Shown piece after piece: positions 25,645-33,826 of a stretch of 64,000 nucleotides of DNA. This stretch comes from Clostridiaceae bacterium Marseille-Q4143 (GTDB lineage: Bacteria; Bacillota; Clostridia; Lachnospirales; Lachnospiraceae). The position numbers were made by a program, and so were the translations under genes. Under the pieces are notes generated by a model. The model was not told the origin of the DNA. It saw nothing but the letters and a program-made list of their open reading frames with translations, and did not search any database. The stretch is taken from NCBI GenBank assembly GCA_018228645.1, contig CP073693.1, forward strand, positions 806,001 to 870,000. Reading direction: 5' to 3'. The number at the start of each line of letters is the position of its first letter. Position 1 is the stretch's first letter.

Positions 25645-25681
25645 GTATATCTGCGTCGTGCCTGTTTGTCAAGGGGATTTT

Positions 25682-26605
25682 TTACCACTCGATGACACAT
25701 GCACCCCAGGTCAGTCCTGCACCGAATCCGGACAGTACCACTTTGTTTCCTCTGTGAAATCTTCCCTGTTCATCAAGCTGCGCCATCAGAATCGGCAGAC
25801 TGGCTGCGGATGTATTGCCGCATTCATTCATGTTCATGGGGAATTTCTCTTCCGGCTGCTTTAATCGCTTCGCTACAGACTGAAGGATTCTCACATTTGC
25901 CTGATGCAGCAAAAACAGATCTACATCATCTGCCTTCATACCCGCTTTTTCCAGGGCATCTTCCACGCACAGTGGAACGGTCCTTACTGCAAACTTAAAG
26001 ACTTCCTGTCCATTCATCTGCAGGTATCCGCCCTTCGGGCAGGAAAGCACTTCCCATTTCTCGCCATTACTTCCTACAGACTGAGAAAGGATTCCGCCTT
26101 CTTCCGATGCCGTCAGAAATGCAGCACCTGCCCCGTCTCCAAAAAGCACGCAGGTTCCTCGGTCTGTCCAGTCCACAATCTTCGACAGGCTCTCCGCCCC
26201 GATGACCAGTGCATTTTTATAAATACCGCTCTTGAAAAATGCATCTGCCACATGAAGCCCGTACAGAAAGCCGGAGCATGCCGCATTCATATCAAATGCC
26301 ACCGCATGGTCTGCGCCAATCTGTGCCTGTACTTTGCAGGCCGTACTCGGTGTATCCGTATCTCCGGTAATCGTGGCCACAATGACAAGCTCTACCTCGG
26401 ATGCATCCACACCTGCTTTCTGAAGAGCTTTTCTGGCTGCTTTTGCTGCCATGGAAGTCGTAGTCTCTTCTTTTGCCAGATGTCTGGCACAGATTCCGGT
26501 TCTTTCTCTGATCCATTCATCACTGGTATCTACCAGCGTGGCAAGATAATCATTATCTGCCCTGAATGCCGGCAGTTCATAGCCGGTTCCCATTATTTTT
26601 GCATT
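25682..26605 (-). CDS. fabH: 3-oxoacyl-ACP synthase III FabH
   Basis: Initiating condensing enzyme, 307 residues, joining acetyl-CoA (or branched starter) with malonyl-ACP. The Cys nucleophile is in MNAACSGFLYGL, the His in LLHQANVRIL and the Asn in ECGNTSAAS. Start ATG at 26605 (MNAKIMGTGYELP) follows GAGAGG; 26638 is upstream of the operator-like repeat and less likely. First gene of the fab cluster. No fabT-like regulator is next to it. Confidence 0.94.
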   Translation of the reverse strand, partial: NAKIMGTGYELPAFRADNDYLATLVDTSDEWIRERTGICARHLAKEETTTSMAAKAARKALQKAGVDASEVELVIVATITGDTDTPSTACKVQAQIGADHAVAFDMNAACSGFLYGLHVADAFFKSGIYKNALVIGAESLSKIVDWTDRGTCVLFGDGAGAAFLTASEEGGILSQSVGSNGEKWEVLSCPKGGYLQMNGQEVFKFAVRTVPLCVEDALEKAGMKADDVDLFLLHQANVRILQSVAKRLKQPEEKFPMNMNECGNTSAASLPILMAQLDEQGRFHRGNKVVLSGFGAGLTWGACVIEW

Positions 26606-26626
26606 CATTCTATGCCTCTCATTTAT

Positions 26627-26639
26627 TTTGATTATCAAA
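26627..26639 (-). promoter_or_regulatory. FabT-like operator upstream of fabH
   Basis: TTTGATTATCAAA matches TTTGA-N3-TCAAA closely and lies 21 nt before fabH, a position suited to promoter blocking. Confidence 0.65.
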
Positions 26640-26689
26640 CTATTTCCTGCAAAGAATAACAGGGAATGGAATATTTGTCAAGTGCGAAA

Positions 26690-26724
26690 CAAAAAACACC
26701 GGCCGGGAAGATTTCTTTCCCGGT
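26690..26724 (-). terminator. Terminator of the M23 peptidase gene
   Basis: On the minus strand the CCGGGAA/TTCCCGG stem is followed by GGTG and a six-T run. Confidence 0.75.
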
Positions 26725-26736
26725 CAGTGTCGTCAT

Positions 26737-28200
26737 TTACTGTAAGTATTTTAACGGGTTGACCTGGGTTCCATTTACGAGAATCTCGAAATGGACATGG
26801 GGACCCGTACTGCGGCCCGTATTGCCGCTCAGGGCGATTTTCTGACCCTGGTCAACTTTTTGCCCGGCAGATACCAGAATCTTGCTCAGATGACCGTAGC
26901 GGGTCTGTTTGCCGTCCGGATGACGGATAGTGATACAGTTTCCATACCCTCCGGACCAGCCTGCGCTGACGACGGTACCGCCGCAGGACGCTCTGACTGC
27001 CGTTCCCTTCGGTACTGCCCAGTCGATACCCTTGTGCATACGTCCCCAACGCCATTTAAATGTAGAAGTCAGGGTTCCGCCGGTGATCGGTTTGATGTAC
27101 GTCGGAGGCGTCTGGGTTCCTTTCTCGATAATCTCCGGTACCGGTTCCGTAATAACATTCTCTGACACCATCTCCCGGCCGGTCTCCGTGCCGTTCCTTG
27201 ATGTGGTAAGCACCGTTACCTCATGATGACCCGGAACTGCCTCCTGCCGAACCACCTGCTGGGTGGTGTACCAGCTGTCATTCTCTATGTACTGCGTCTC
27301 CGCATCATAATCCTCTTCATAGGTAGACTGTTCTGTAGTCAGAACAGAAAGCTCCGGTTCCGGCACACTGATGACGATCTCGTCACCCAGATGCAGCGTC
27401 GCATCCCTCGTAAGACCCGGGTTCAATGCCAGCACCTCATCCACATAATAACCGCGGCTGTTGGCAATGACAGACAGAGTGTCTCCCGGCTGTACCTCAT
27501 AAGTCTGGTTTTTCTCCGTTTCCTTGGTCACCGCTTCGATGGCCTCTGAAATCTTCGATACCCGGTCCGCATCTACATATGCTTCTGAGATCTCCACTTT
27601 TTCTGAAAAATTCAGTGCTTTCAGGCCATCTCCCTCCGCCAGTTCTTCTTTGGGTGTTACTTCTACGGTAAACACATTCAGTTCGCGGCTGGTATCGGAG
27701 ATTACATTTACCTCAAAAAGCCCATCCGGATCATAGGGTTTTAGAGCCGCCTCCAAAAGTGCCTTTACTTCATCTATTCCATACAGATAAACTGTAAATT
27801 CATTCACTTTTACCAGATAATATTTCTGCTTTGCGGCTTTCACCTGCTCTTTTAAAAGGTCAGAGATCACATCTTCCAGTTCTGACTGTTCCAGTGTCGT
27901 TCCAAAGAGTCTCGGTACTTTCTGAAAACTGCACTCCACATTTCCAAGTACCAGTCCTTCGGTCTCTCTGGCAATTCTGGCTCTTGCATTTAAGAATGCC
28001 TGATTCACTACCTCCGGGTCTGCTACTGCACCAATGACTTCACCGTTCAGCAGCACCTCATTGTAGGTAATGGAGGAACTGACACTGTCACCCTGAATCG
28101 GAATGACCATCAGCATCATCAGACAACAGGCAACCGCCCATCCAGCATAATTTAGTTTGAATTTTTTCCCGAATAATTTTTTCTTCTTTTTCTTCCGCAT
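26737..28200 (-). CDS. M23 endopeptidase with LysM and G5 domains
   Basis: Membrane-anchored wall hydrolase of 487 residues. A basic N-terminus and one transmembrane helix (WAVACCLMMLMVIPI) are followed by an unassigned region. Then come LysM (YEVQPGDTLSVIANSRGYYVDEVLALNPGL, about 233-280), a G5-like segment (VVRQEAVPGHHEVTVLTTSRNGTE) and the peptidase domain. Zn ligands are visible in HKGIDWA (H-x3-D) and HVHFE. It resembles sporulation or division endopeptidases that cut peptidoglycan cross-bridges. The first 49 bases overlap the end of the upstream flavin reductase gene, so the two are coupled. Confidence 0.88.
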   Translation of the reverse strand: MRKKKKKKLFGKKFKLNYAGWAVACCLMMLMVIPIQGDSVSSSITYNEVLLNGEVIGAVADPEVVNQAFLNARARIARETEGLVLGNVECSFQKVPRLFGTTLEQSELEDVISDLLKEQVKAAKQKYYLVKVNEFTVYLYGIDEVKALLEAALKPYDPDGLFEVNVISDTSRELNVFTVEVTPKEELAEGDGLKALNFSEKVEISEAYVDADRVSKISEAIEAVTKETEKNQTYEVQPGDTLSVIANSRGYYVDEVLALNPGLTRDATLHLGDEIVISVPEPELSVLTTEQSTYEEDYDAETQYIENDSWYTTQQVVRQEAVPGHHEVTVLTTSRNGTETGREMVSENVITEPVPEIIEKGTQTPPTYIKPITGGTLTSTFKWRWGRMHKGIDWAVPKGTAVRASCGGTVVSAGWSGGYGNCITIRHPDGKQTRYGHLSKILVSAGQKVDQGQKIALSGNTGRSTGPHVHFEILVNGTQVNPLKYLQ

Positions 28201-28769
28201 GTATCCTTTTTCTTTCTGACTGAATAACCGAAGGTTCCGACGCGTTCACCAAGGCCATAATATTCTCCGTGAGAATAAGCCACCAACCCGGACTGGTTCA
28301 GTTCAAACTTTCCGTTTTCGTTCATATACCGGTCATCGATGGTCACATTGGTCACTTCCGCCAGAAAAAGATCGTGGCTGCCAAGGGGCTTTACCTCCGT
28401 CACCTTACACTCAATATTCACTGGACTCTCCCCAATACCAGGGGACTGTATGGTCTGTGACGGCTGTTCCGTCAGATGCATTTCCTGAAATTTATCTACG
28501 TCCCGGCCGGAACGGACCCCGCAAAAATCTGCTGCCCGCACCAGATCCTTCGTTACCAGATTAATGACAAATTCTCCGGTCTCTTTAAGAATGTCATAAG
28601 AATACCGCTCTTTCCTGACAGAAATCGATACCATGGCCGGTGAAGAGCATACCGTTCCCGCCCATGCAATCGTGATAATATTCGGTTTCTCTCCCGGCCG
28701 CTGACAGCTCACCATCACTGCCGGTACCGGATACAGCATATTTCCCGGTCTCCAGGATTCCTTTGCCAT
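28152..28769 (-). CDS. Flavin reductase-like (flavoredoxin-type) protein
   Basis: 205-residue FMN-binding split-barrel protein. Seen: AVMVSCQRPGEKPNIITIAWAGTVCSSPAMVSISVRKERYSYD, FVINLVTKDLVRAADFCGVRSGRDVDKF, and VECKVTEVKPLGSHDLFLAEV (approximate order). Such proteins pass electrons between reduced donors and flavin in anaerobes. The last residues are strongly basic because the frame runs into the start of the M23 gene (49-bp overlap), which may have added a tail. Confidence 0.85.
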   Translation of the reverse strand: MAKESWRPGNMLYPVPAVMVSCQRPGEKPNIITIAWAGTVCSSPAMVSISVRKERYSYDILKETGEFVINLVTKDLVRAADFCGVRSGRDVDKFQEMHLTEQPSQTIQSPGIGESPVNIECKVTEVKPLGSHDLFLAEVTNVTIDDRYMNENGKFELNQSGLVAYSHGEYYGLGERVGTFGYSVRKKKDTCGRKRRKNYSGKNSN

Positions 28770-28893
28770 AATCTGCTCCTTCTATGTTCCTGCCCCGCAG
28801 GGCACTTTCCCTTAAAAATCTGCAACAGTTCTATTTTACGCACTAATGGGCGGTTTGACAAGGAAAAACACCTGATTTTCACGTTATTTTCAC

Positions 28894-28928
28894 AAAAAAT
28901 GACACCTCCATGGGGAGATGTCATTTTT
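28894..28928 (-). terminator. Terminator of the DUF2325/flavodoxin unit
   Basis: ATGACATCTCC/GGAGGTGTCAT on the minus strand is followed by TTTTTT. Confidence 0.8.
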
Positions 28929-28945
28929 ATAAGGATATCTATGGC

Positions 28946-29227
28946 TTATGCTACGTACTCTTTTAAAATGTTTTCCAGAGCGGAACCACTGCTTGTGTGG
29001 CACCGGACTACTTCTACATTCTTCCTCTTTGCTTCATCCACAGCCGTTTTCACCATCTTATGAGATACGGTGTTGGTAAAGAGAATGAACAGGTCCGGGG
29101 TCCCCATCTGCTTGTCCATGCTGGCAGACATCTGTGTAAATATCTTTGCCTTGCATTTATAGTTCTTACAGATCTTCATATACTGACAGACCATCCGGTC
29201 ATGTCCTCCTACAATTACAACACTCAT
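28946..29227 (-). CDS. DUF2325 domain protein
   Basis: 93-residue protein built of one DUF2325 domain: SVVIVGGHDRMVCQYMKICKNYKCKAKIFTQ, then LFILFTNTVSHKMVKTAVDEAKRKNVEVVRCHTSSGSAL. Conserved Cys and His residues could bind a metal; the family's biochemical role is unknown. It is the last gene of a unit with flavodoxin and DUF3793 under the TTAG-N6-CTAA repeats, so it is probably iron- or redox-responsive. Confidence 0.8.
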   Translation of the reverse strand: MSVVIVGGHDRMVCQYMKICKNYKCKAKIFTQMSASMDKQMGTPDLFILFTNTVSHKMVKTAVDEAKRKNVEVVRCHTSSGSALENILKEYVA

Positions 29228-29249
29228 GAAAACGGTACCTCCTGTTCTT

Positions 29250-29678
29250 TTATTCTGCTAATTTCTTTCCAAGTTCCACAAGTTTTTCTTCTGCTTCATC
29301 ATCCGGAGCATCACAGCAGATAGCATCTTCTCCACCGAGAACTTCAGCGCCTGCATCCTGCATCTGTTTTACCCAGTTGCGCATCCACTCGCCGTCTCCC
29401 CATCCATAGGAACCGAAGAGTCCGATTTTTTTACCTGCTGCAAATTTTGCTACTTCCTCAACGAATGGCTCCATCGTGCCTTCCTCAAGTACTTCGTCTC
29501 CCATTGCCGGGCATCCCAGTGCAAATGCTGCTTCCTCCTTCAGCTTTGCTGCGTCAAATCCGTCTACGGATACAATCTTTGCAGTTGCTCCTGCTGCCTC
29601 TACTCCTTTTGCAACCATAGAAGCCATTGCCTCGGTGTTACCGGTCTCGCTGTAATACACGATTGTAATCTGTGCCAT
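29250..29678 (-). CDS. Flavodoxin
   Basis: 142-residue FMN electron carrier. The phosphate-binding loop is YYSETGNTEAMA, and the FMN-flanking loops are FALGCPAMGDEVLEEGTMEPF and GLFGSYGWGDGEWMRNW. Flavodoxin replaces ferredoxin under iron shortage. The start ATG at 29678 (MAQITIVYY) has GAGGAGG 9 nt upstream. It lies between DUF3793 and DUF2325. Confidence 0.95.
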   Translation of the reverse strand: MAQITIVYYSETGNTEAMASMVAKGVEAAGATAKIVSVDGFDAAKLKEEAAFALGCPAMGDEVLEEGTMEPFVEEVAKFAAGKKIGLFGSYGWGDGEWMRNWVKQMQDAGAEVLGGEDAICCDAPDDEAEEKLVELGKKLAE

Positions 29679-29701
29679 CTTCAGATTCCTCCTCAAAATA
29701 A

Positions 29702-30259
29702 TTATGCCTGATAACTGATTTCGTAAAGATTGCTGCCAGCTACAATAAGCTGAAGCACTGCATCCCGGACACTCTGGTAAAGCTGAAAGGTACTTTTCGC
29801 TTTCTGTTCATCCTGATATACTTTCCAATACCCGGAACAAAGATACTCTTTTCCGTGATGTTCGATAAATCCTTTCACATCCCCCAGCGGATATCCCAGA
29901 AACACACCCATCTCATGAGGGAATGGCTGCCGTCCTTCTTTATATTCCGCGAATCTGTGCTGAAGCCGCAAAAGCTTCTCATCCAGACTTTCCCGAACCA
30001 TCCGGTATCCATACTGTTCCAGAAATTCTCCTGTCTGGGGCCATACAAGTGCCGATTCCAGACGATCTCTCCTGTACAGAAGCCATGTGCTTTTGTTTTT
30101 TCCTTCATACAGGCACAGGCTGGAAATATGGGGAAGCTCCTCCATCTGTAAGAATACCTCTTCTTCCTCACTGGTCAGAATCAGTAGATTCGAAGGTTTC
30201 ACATCCGCCAGAACCGGAGCACATTGATTAGCTATCACTTCCCACAATTTCTTTTCCAT
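29702..30259 (-). CDS. DUF3793 family protein
   Basis: 185-residue cytoplasmic protein: the N-terminal VIANQCAPVLADVKPSNLLIL and the central FPHEMGVFLGYPLGDVKGFIEHHGKEYLCSGYWKVYQD are the family's conserved blocks. Function unknown. It begins the unit with flavodoxin and DUF2325 and sits directly behind a tandem operator. The link with iron genes is a context inference. Confidence 0.82.
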   Translation of the reverse strand: MEKKLWEVIANQCAPVLADVKPSNLLILTSEEEEVFLQMEELPHISSLCLYEGKNKSTWLLYRRDRLESALVWPQTGEFLEQYGYRMVRESLDEKLLRLQHRFAEYKEGRQPFPHEMGVFLGYPLGDVKGFIEHHGKEYLCSGYWKVYQDEQKAKSTFQLYQSVRDAVLQLIVAGSNLYEISYQA

Positions 30260-30283
30260 TCTGCACCTCTTTATGTTTTATGG

Positions 30284-30311
30284 TTAGTCTTTACTAATTA
30301 GTTATTGCTAA
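30284..30311 (-). promoter_or_regulatory. Tandem TTAG-N6-CTAA operator before DUF3793-flavodoxin
   Basis: Two 14-bp inverted repeats abut: TTAG-N6-CTAA at 30284-30297 and again at 30298-30311. The same two-unit layout occurs in the feoA promoter, and one unit precedes feoB. A metal-responsive repressor of Fur or DtxR type is the obvious candidate. Confidence 0.65.
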
Positions 30312-30331
30312 CTCATAGTAACAAAAAACGC

Positions 30332-30381
30332 AAAAAAAAGCAACCATGTTACTGATCACTTTTTCTCAATAACATGATTGC
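30332..30381 (-). terminator. Terminator of the feo-fur operon
   Basis: GCAATCATGTTA and TAACATGGTTGC pair with one mismatch on the minus strand; a run of eight T follows. Confidence 0.82.
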
Positions 30382-30387
30382 CTTTTC

Positions 30388-30810
30388 TCACTTATTTAAT
30401 ACGACACGCTCAATTTCCGGAGCTTCCGCATAGCCTTTTTTTTGCAGGGCATCTGTCAGCAGTTTCCTCCACTCGTCACCGGTGAATTCCACTTCTTTCT
30501 GATTCTTCAAGATGACACGGAATCCATTCTTCGGTTCCTGTAAAAAAGGATCCAGACGATAGGGAGTATGCGTCTGAAATACACCCAGCTCTCCCAACGC
30601 ATTTACCATACGATAAACGGTGGCAATTCCAATATTCTTGTCTCGTTTGGACGCCTGATAATAGATTTCCTTACAGCTGGTACATTCCTGTTCAAATACA
30701 ATGTCCAGAATCAACTTCCGCTGTTTGGTAATCCGCATCCCTTTGTTTCGAAAGAGTTCCAGAATTTTATCTTTCTCTCTGGCAACTCGAATCAGTCTTT
30801 CGTCTTGCAC
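30388..30810 (-). CDS. Fur-family regulator lacking the usual C-terminal metal site
   Basis: 140-residue protein with a Fur winged helix: FRNKGMRITKQRKLILDIVFEQECTSCKEIYYQASKRDKNIGIATVYRMVNALGELGVF. After this, the expected HHDH-rich dimerisation domain and CxxC pairs are not visible. Instead there is GFRVILKNQKEVEFTGDEWRKLLTDALQKKGY. I chose GTG at 30810 because GGAGG lies 9 nt upstream, inside the preceding gene; TTG at 30819 is an alternative. It is the last gene of the feo operon and probably senses iron status by an unusual route or through a partner. Confidence 0.8.
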   Translation of the reverse strand: MQDERLIRVAREKDKILELFRNKGMRITKQRKLILDIVFEQECTSCKEIYYQASKRDKNIGIATVYRMVNALGELGVFQTHTPYRLDPFLQEPKNGFRVILKNQKEVEFTGDEWRKLLTDALQKKGYAEAPEIERVVLNK

Positions 30811-30938
30811 CCGGAACAACCTCCACAGTTTCCACTGCAGCCGCTGCAGCTCTTTCCGGATTTTTTATCCTTCCAGATACTGTGTGCAGCCGCTGCTGCA
30901 ATTGCCAGAACAATCAGTCCTACAAATAAAGTTCCCAT
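30792..30938 (-). CDS. FeoB-associated Cys-rich membrane protein
   Basis: 48-residue protein: MGTLFVGLIVLAIAAAAAHS forms one membrane helix, then a basic linker and a CSGCSGNCGGCSGC cluster. This is the pattern of the small FeoB-associated proteins found in clostridia, thought to help iron delivery at the FeoB pore. Its ATG overlaps the feoB stop by one base (TAATG), and its end overlaps the Fur-like gene by 19 bases. Translation is probably coupled. Confidence 0.88.
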   Translation of the reverse strand: MGTLFVGLIVLAIAAAAAHSIWKDKKSGKSCSGCSGNCGGCSGCKTKD

Positions 30939-33082
30939 TACGCTTTCGCCGTTCCTTTCACATTTACCTTCAGGGTAGTTGCTTCTTTATACGGACGAAC
31001 CAGCAGCCAGATGAACAGCACGATCAGTACAGCTGCAACGATCAGCCACGGACTGAAGATACCATATACAACCAGGTTTCCTACCTGATTGATCACCAGT
31101 GATACGCAGTAAGCAAGCAGGCACTGGTATCCGATTGCGAACCAGGTCCATTTTGCATTGTTCATCTCTCTTTTGATTGCTCCGATTGCTGCAAAGCACG
31201 GTGCACACAGAAGGTTAAATACCAGATAAGCATATGCTGCAACTGCGGTGTAATCCTGTGCGATATTGCCCCAGAATTCCTGTCCGTCTTCAGCCACCTC
31301 ACCCAGTCCGTACAGAACACCAAAGGTACCTACTACGTTCTCTTTTGCTACCAGACCAGTAATCGCTGCCACAGTCGCTTTTGCATTGCCGAATCCCTGC
31401 GGAATGAAAATCCAGGAAATTGCATTACCAACAGTTCCAAGGAAGCTGTTTGCGAAATCCTCTACTGCGCAGTAGCTGCCGCCCTCAAATCCATAGGTAG
31501 AAGTATACCAGATAAAGATGGTAGAGAGAAGGATAACCGTACCAGCTTTCTTAATGAAGGACCAGCCGCGCTCCCACATACTTCTTAATACGTTCAGTAC
31601 TGTCGGTACGTGATAAGCCGGAAGCTCCATAACAAAGGGAGCCGGATCACCGGCAAACATCTTGGTTTTCTTCAGGATGATACCGGAGCAGATGATTGCT
31701 GCGATACCAACAAAGTATGCACTCGGTGCAACCCACGGAGCTCCGCCAAAGATAGCGCCTGCGAACAGGGCGATAATCGGAAGCTTAGCTCCACAGGGGA
31801 TAAAGGTTGTGGTCATGATGGTCATACGACGGTCACGCTCGTTCTCGATGGTTCTGGAAGCCATGACACCCGGAACACCGCATCCGGTACCGATCAGCAT
31901 CGGGATGAAGGATTTTCCGGAAAGACCAAATTTGCGGAAGATACGGTCCATAATGAATGCAACACGTGCCATATATCCGCAGTCCTCAAGGATAGCCAGG
32001 AAGATGAACAGGATCAGCATCTGCGGCACGAATCCAAGGACAGCGCCAACACCAGCAACGATACCATCAAGGATCAGGCTCTGCAGCCATCCGGCACAGC
32101 CAACGCTGGTTAGGAATCCCTCAATTGCTGGCGGTACGATCTCGCCAAACAGCACATCATTGGTCCAGTCAGTTACGAAAGTACCTACCGTTGTGACGGA
32201 TATATAATATACAAGGAACATCACTACTGCAAAGATCGGAAGGGCCAGAAAACGGTTGGTTACGATCTGGTCGATCTTGTCAGATGTGGTCATCTTTCCT
32301 GCTTTTGCTTTCTTGCAGCATTTTCCGATGATGGAAGAAATGTATACATAACGCTCGTTGGTGATGATACTCTCCGAGTCGTCATCCATAGCCTGCTCAG
32401 CAGCTGCTACGATACCTTCTACATCCGGAACCTGAGTCATCTGCTCTTTGATCTTATCGTCACGCTCAAACAGTTTGATTGCGAAGAAACGTTTCTGCTC
32501 TTCCGGAACCTCACTTCCAAGCATATTTTCAATATCGGTCAGGGCATTTTCTACCTTTTTATCAAAGGTATGTACGATCTGCTGTGCCTGTTTTGCACTT
32601 GCAGCCTTCACTGCTGCCTCTGCAGCTTCCTTGATTCCGGTACCTTTCAGTGCAGAAATCTCAACCACCTTACATCCAAGTACCTCAGACAGTTTGTCGA
32701 TGAAGATCTGGTCACCGTTTTTCTTGACAACGTCCATCATGTTGACTGCCATTACCATCGGGATACCAAGCTCTGCCAGCTGAGTGGAAAGATACAGGTT
32801 ACGCTCCAGGTTGGTTCCGTCTACAATGTTCAGGATTGCATCCGGACGCTCGTTAATCAGATATCCTCTGGCTACAACCTCCTCCAGTGTATAGGGAGAC
32901 AGAGAATAGATACCCGGAAGGTCCATGATGATAACATCATTATGACCTTTTAATTTTCCTTCTTTTTTCTCAACGGTAACACCCGGCCAGTTTCCTACAA
33001 ACTGGTTTGCACCGGTCAGACCATTGAACAATGTTGTTTTGCCGCAGTTAGGGTTTCCGGCAAGTGCAATTTTCATTGACAT
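30938..33082 (-). CDS. feoB: Ferrous iron transporter FeoB
   Basis: 714 residues. The N-terminal G domain shows G1 GNPNCGKTT, the G3 DLPGIYSL loop and the G4-type VNMMD. A GDI-like helical region follows, then a polytopic membrane domain with the two Gate motifs (GFVPQMLILF...EDCGYMARVAF and FIPMLIGTGCGVPGVMA). It imports Fe2+ with GTP hydrolysis. AGGAGG precedes the ATG, and a TTAG-N6-CTAA site lies just before that. It is preceded by two feoA genes and followed by the Cys-rich partner. Confidence 0.97.
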   Translation of the reverse strand: MSMKIALAGNPNCGKTTLFNGLTGANQFVGNWPGVTVEKKEGKLKGHNDVIIMDLPGIYSLSPYTLEEVVARGYLINERPDAILNIVDGTNLERNLYLSTQLAELGIPMVMAVNMMDVVKKNGDQIFIDKLSEVLGCKVVEISALKGTGIKEAAEAAVKAASAKQAQQIVHTFDKKVENALTDIENMLGSEVPEEQKRFFAIKLFERDDKIKEQMTQVPDVEGIVAAAEQAMDDDSESIITNERYVYISSIIGKCCKKAKAGKMTTSDKIDQIVTNRFLALPIFAVVMFLVYYISVTTVGTFVTDWTNDVLFGEIVPPAIEGFLTSVGCAGWLQSLILDGIVAGVGAVLGFVPQMLILFIFLAILEDCGYMARVAFIMDRIFRKFGLSGKSFIPMLIGTGCGVPGVMASRTIENERDRRMTIMTTTFIPCGAKLPIIALFAGAIFGGAPWVAPSAYFVGIAAIICSGIILKKTKMFAGDPAPFVMELPAYHVPTVLNVLRSMWERGWSFIKKAGTVILLSTIFIWYTSTYGFEGGSYCAVEDFANSFLGTVGNAISWIFIPQGFGNAKATVAAITGLVAKENVVGTFGVLYGLGEVAEDGQEFWGNIAQDYTAVAAYAYLVFNLLCAPCFAAIGAIKREMNNAKWTWFAIGYQCLLAYCVSLVINQVGNLVVYGIFSPWLIVAAVLIVLFIWLLVRPYKEATTLKVNVKGTAKA

Positions 33083-33095
33083 TTTGACCTCCTGA

Positions 33096-33113
33096 GGTTA
33101 GTAGATTCTAACC
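33096..33113 (-). promoter_or_regulatory. Single TTAG-N6-CTAA operator before feoB
   Basis: GGTTAG-N6-CTAACC is a perfect 6-bp inverted repeat centred about 22 nt before the feoB start. It matches the tandem sites at 30284-30311 and 33691-33718. Confidence 0.6.
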
Positions 33114-33156
33114 CATATTTTTAAAAATAAGCTGTTTTTACACAGCTTTTTACAAG

Positions 33157-33378
33157 TTACTGTACTTCAATCATCTGAGCATCTTCTTTTCTCAGAGACA
33201 GCTCATATCCACGGACCGTTACTTCCACCGGATCTCCAAGCGGAGCAACTTTACGAACAAAGATCTGTGTTCCTTTGGTGATTCCCATATCCATGATCCG
33301 GCGTTTTACAGCGCCCTCGCCATGGAGTTTTACTACGGAAACAGTCTTTCCAACAGCCACTTCTTTTAACGTCTGCAT
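33157..33378 (-). CDS. feoA: FeoA-domain protein (second copy)
   Basis: 73-residue SH3-like FeoA: LKEVAVGKTVSVVKLHGEGAVKRRIMDMGITKGTQIFVRKVAPLGDPVEVTVRGYELSLRK. It is thought to stimulate FeoB. It lies between the first feoA and feoB in the same direction, with RBS GGAG upstream. Confidence 0.93.
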   Translation of the reverse strand: MQTLKEVAVGKTVSVVKLHGEGAVKRRIMDMGITKGTQIFVRKVAPLGDPVEVTVRGYELSLRKEDAQMIEVQ

Positions 33379-33409
33379 TTTGTTCTCCCTTCCTTATGGT
33401 CGTTTTACG

Positions 33410-33622
33410 TCAGGCAACCATGATCTTGGACGCCAGTCCTCTGTCCAGTGCAATACGGACACCTTTTACAATCAGAATCATTCCGCCTGGAGTCTCACCT
33501 ACACACTCTACTTCAGCTCCCGGAGCAAATCCAAGATCCTGCAGATGACGCAGTGTTTCATCCTTTCCGCGAAGAGTCTGTACTGTGCGCTTTTCTCCAA
33601 TACTCATCAGTGCTAATGCCAT
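33410..33622 (-). CDS. feoA: FeoA-domain protein (first copy)
   Basis: About 70 residues with the same SH3-like fold: MSIGEKRTVQTLRGKDETLRHLQDLGFAPGAEVECVGETPGGMILIVKG. Two adjacent ATG codons (33625, 33622) are possible starts; AGAGGGA fits the second better. It opens the feo operon, with a perfect sigma-A promoter 64 nt upstream. Paired feoA genes before feoB are common in clostridia. Confidence 0.9.
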   Translation of the reverse strand: MALALMSIGEKRTVQTLRGKDETLRHLQDLGFAPGAEVECVGETPGGMILIVKGVRIALDRGLASKIMVA

Positions 33623-33685
33623 CATGTTCCCTCTTTTCTTTCTCATTCTGGGGTTTATTGAAAACGACTATCATTTACGTTCCAT

Positions 33686-33718
33686 ATTATATAGTTGTAG
33701 CTAATTATTGTCAACTAA
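33686..33718 (-). promoter_or_regulatory. feo operon promoter with overlapping tandem operator
   Basis: On the minus strand TTGACA (33709-33714), a 17-nt spacer and TATAAT (33686-33691) form a consensus promoter. Two abutting near-copies of TTAG-N6-CTAA (33691-33704 and 33705-33718, each with one mismatch) cover the spacer and -35, the right place for repression. Confidence 0.8.
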
Positions 33719-33826
33719 CTTTTTGAAATAATTCGCATTTATTATTGATAACTTTTATCAGTATTATAAAAAATGCATAAAATAAGGACATTCTTTCGAA
33801 TGCCCTTTTGATAATCTGTTTCATTA

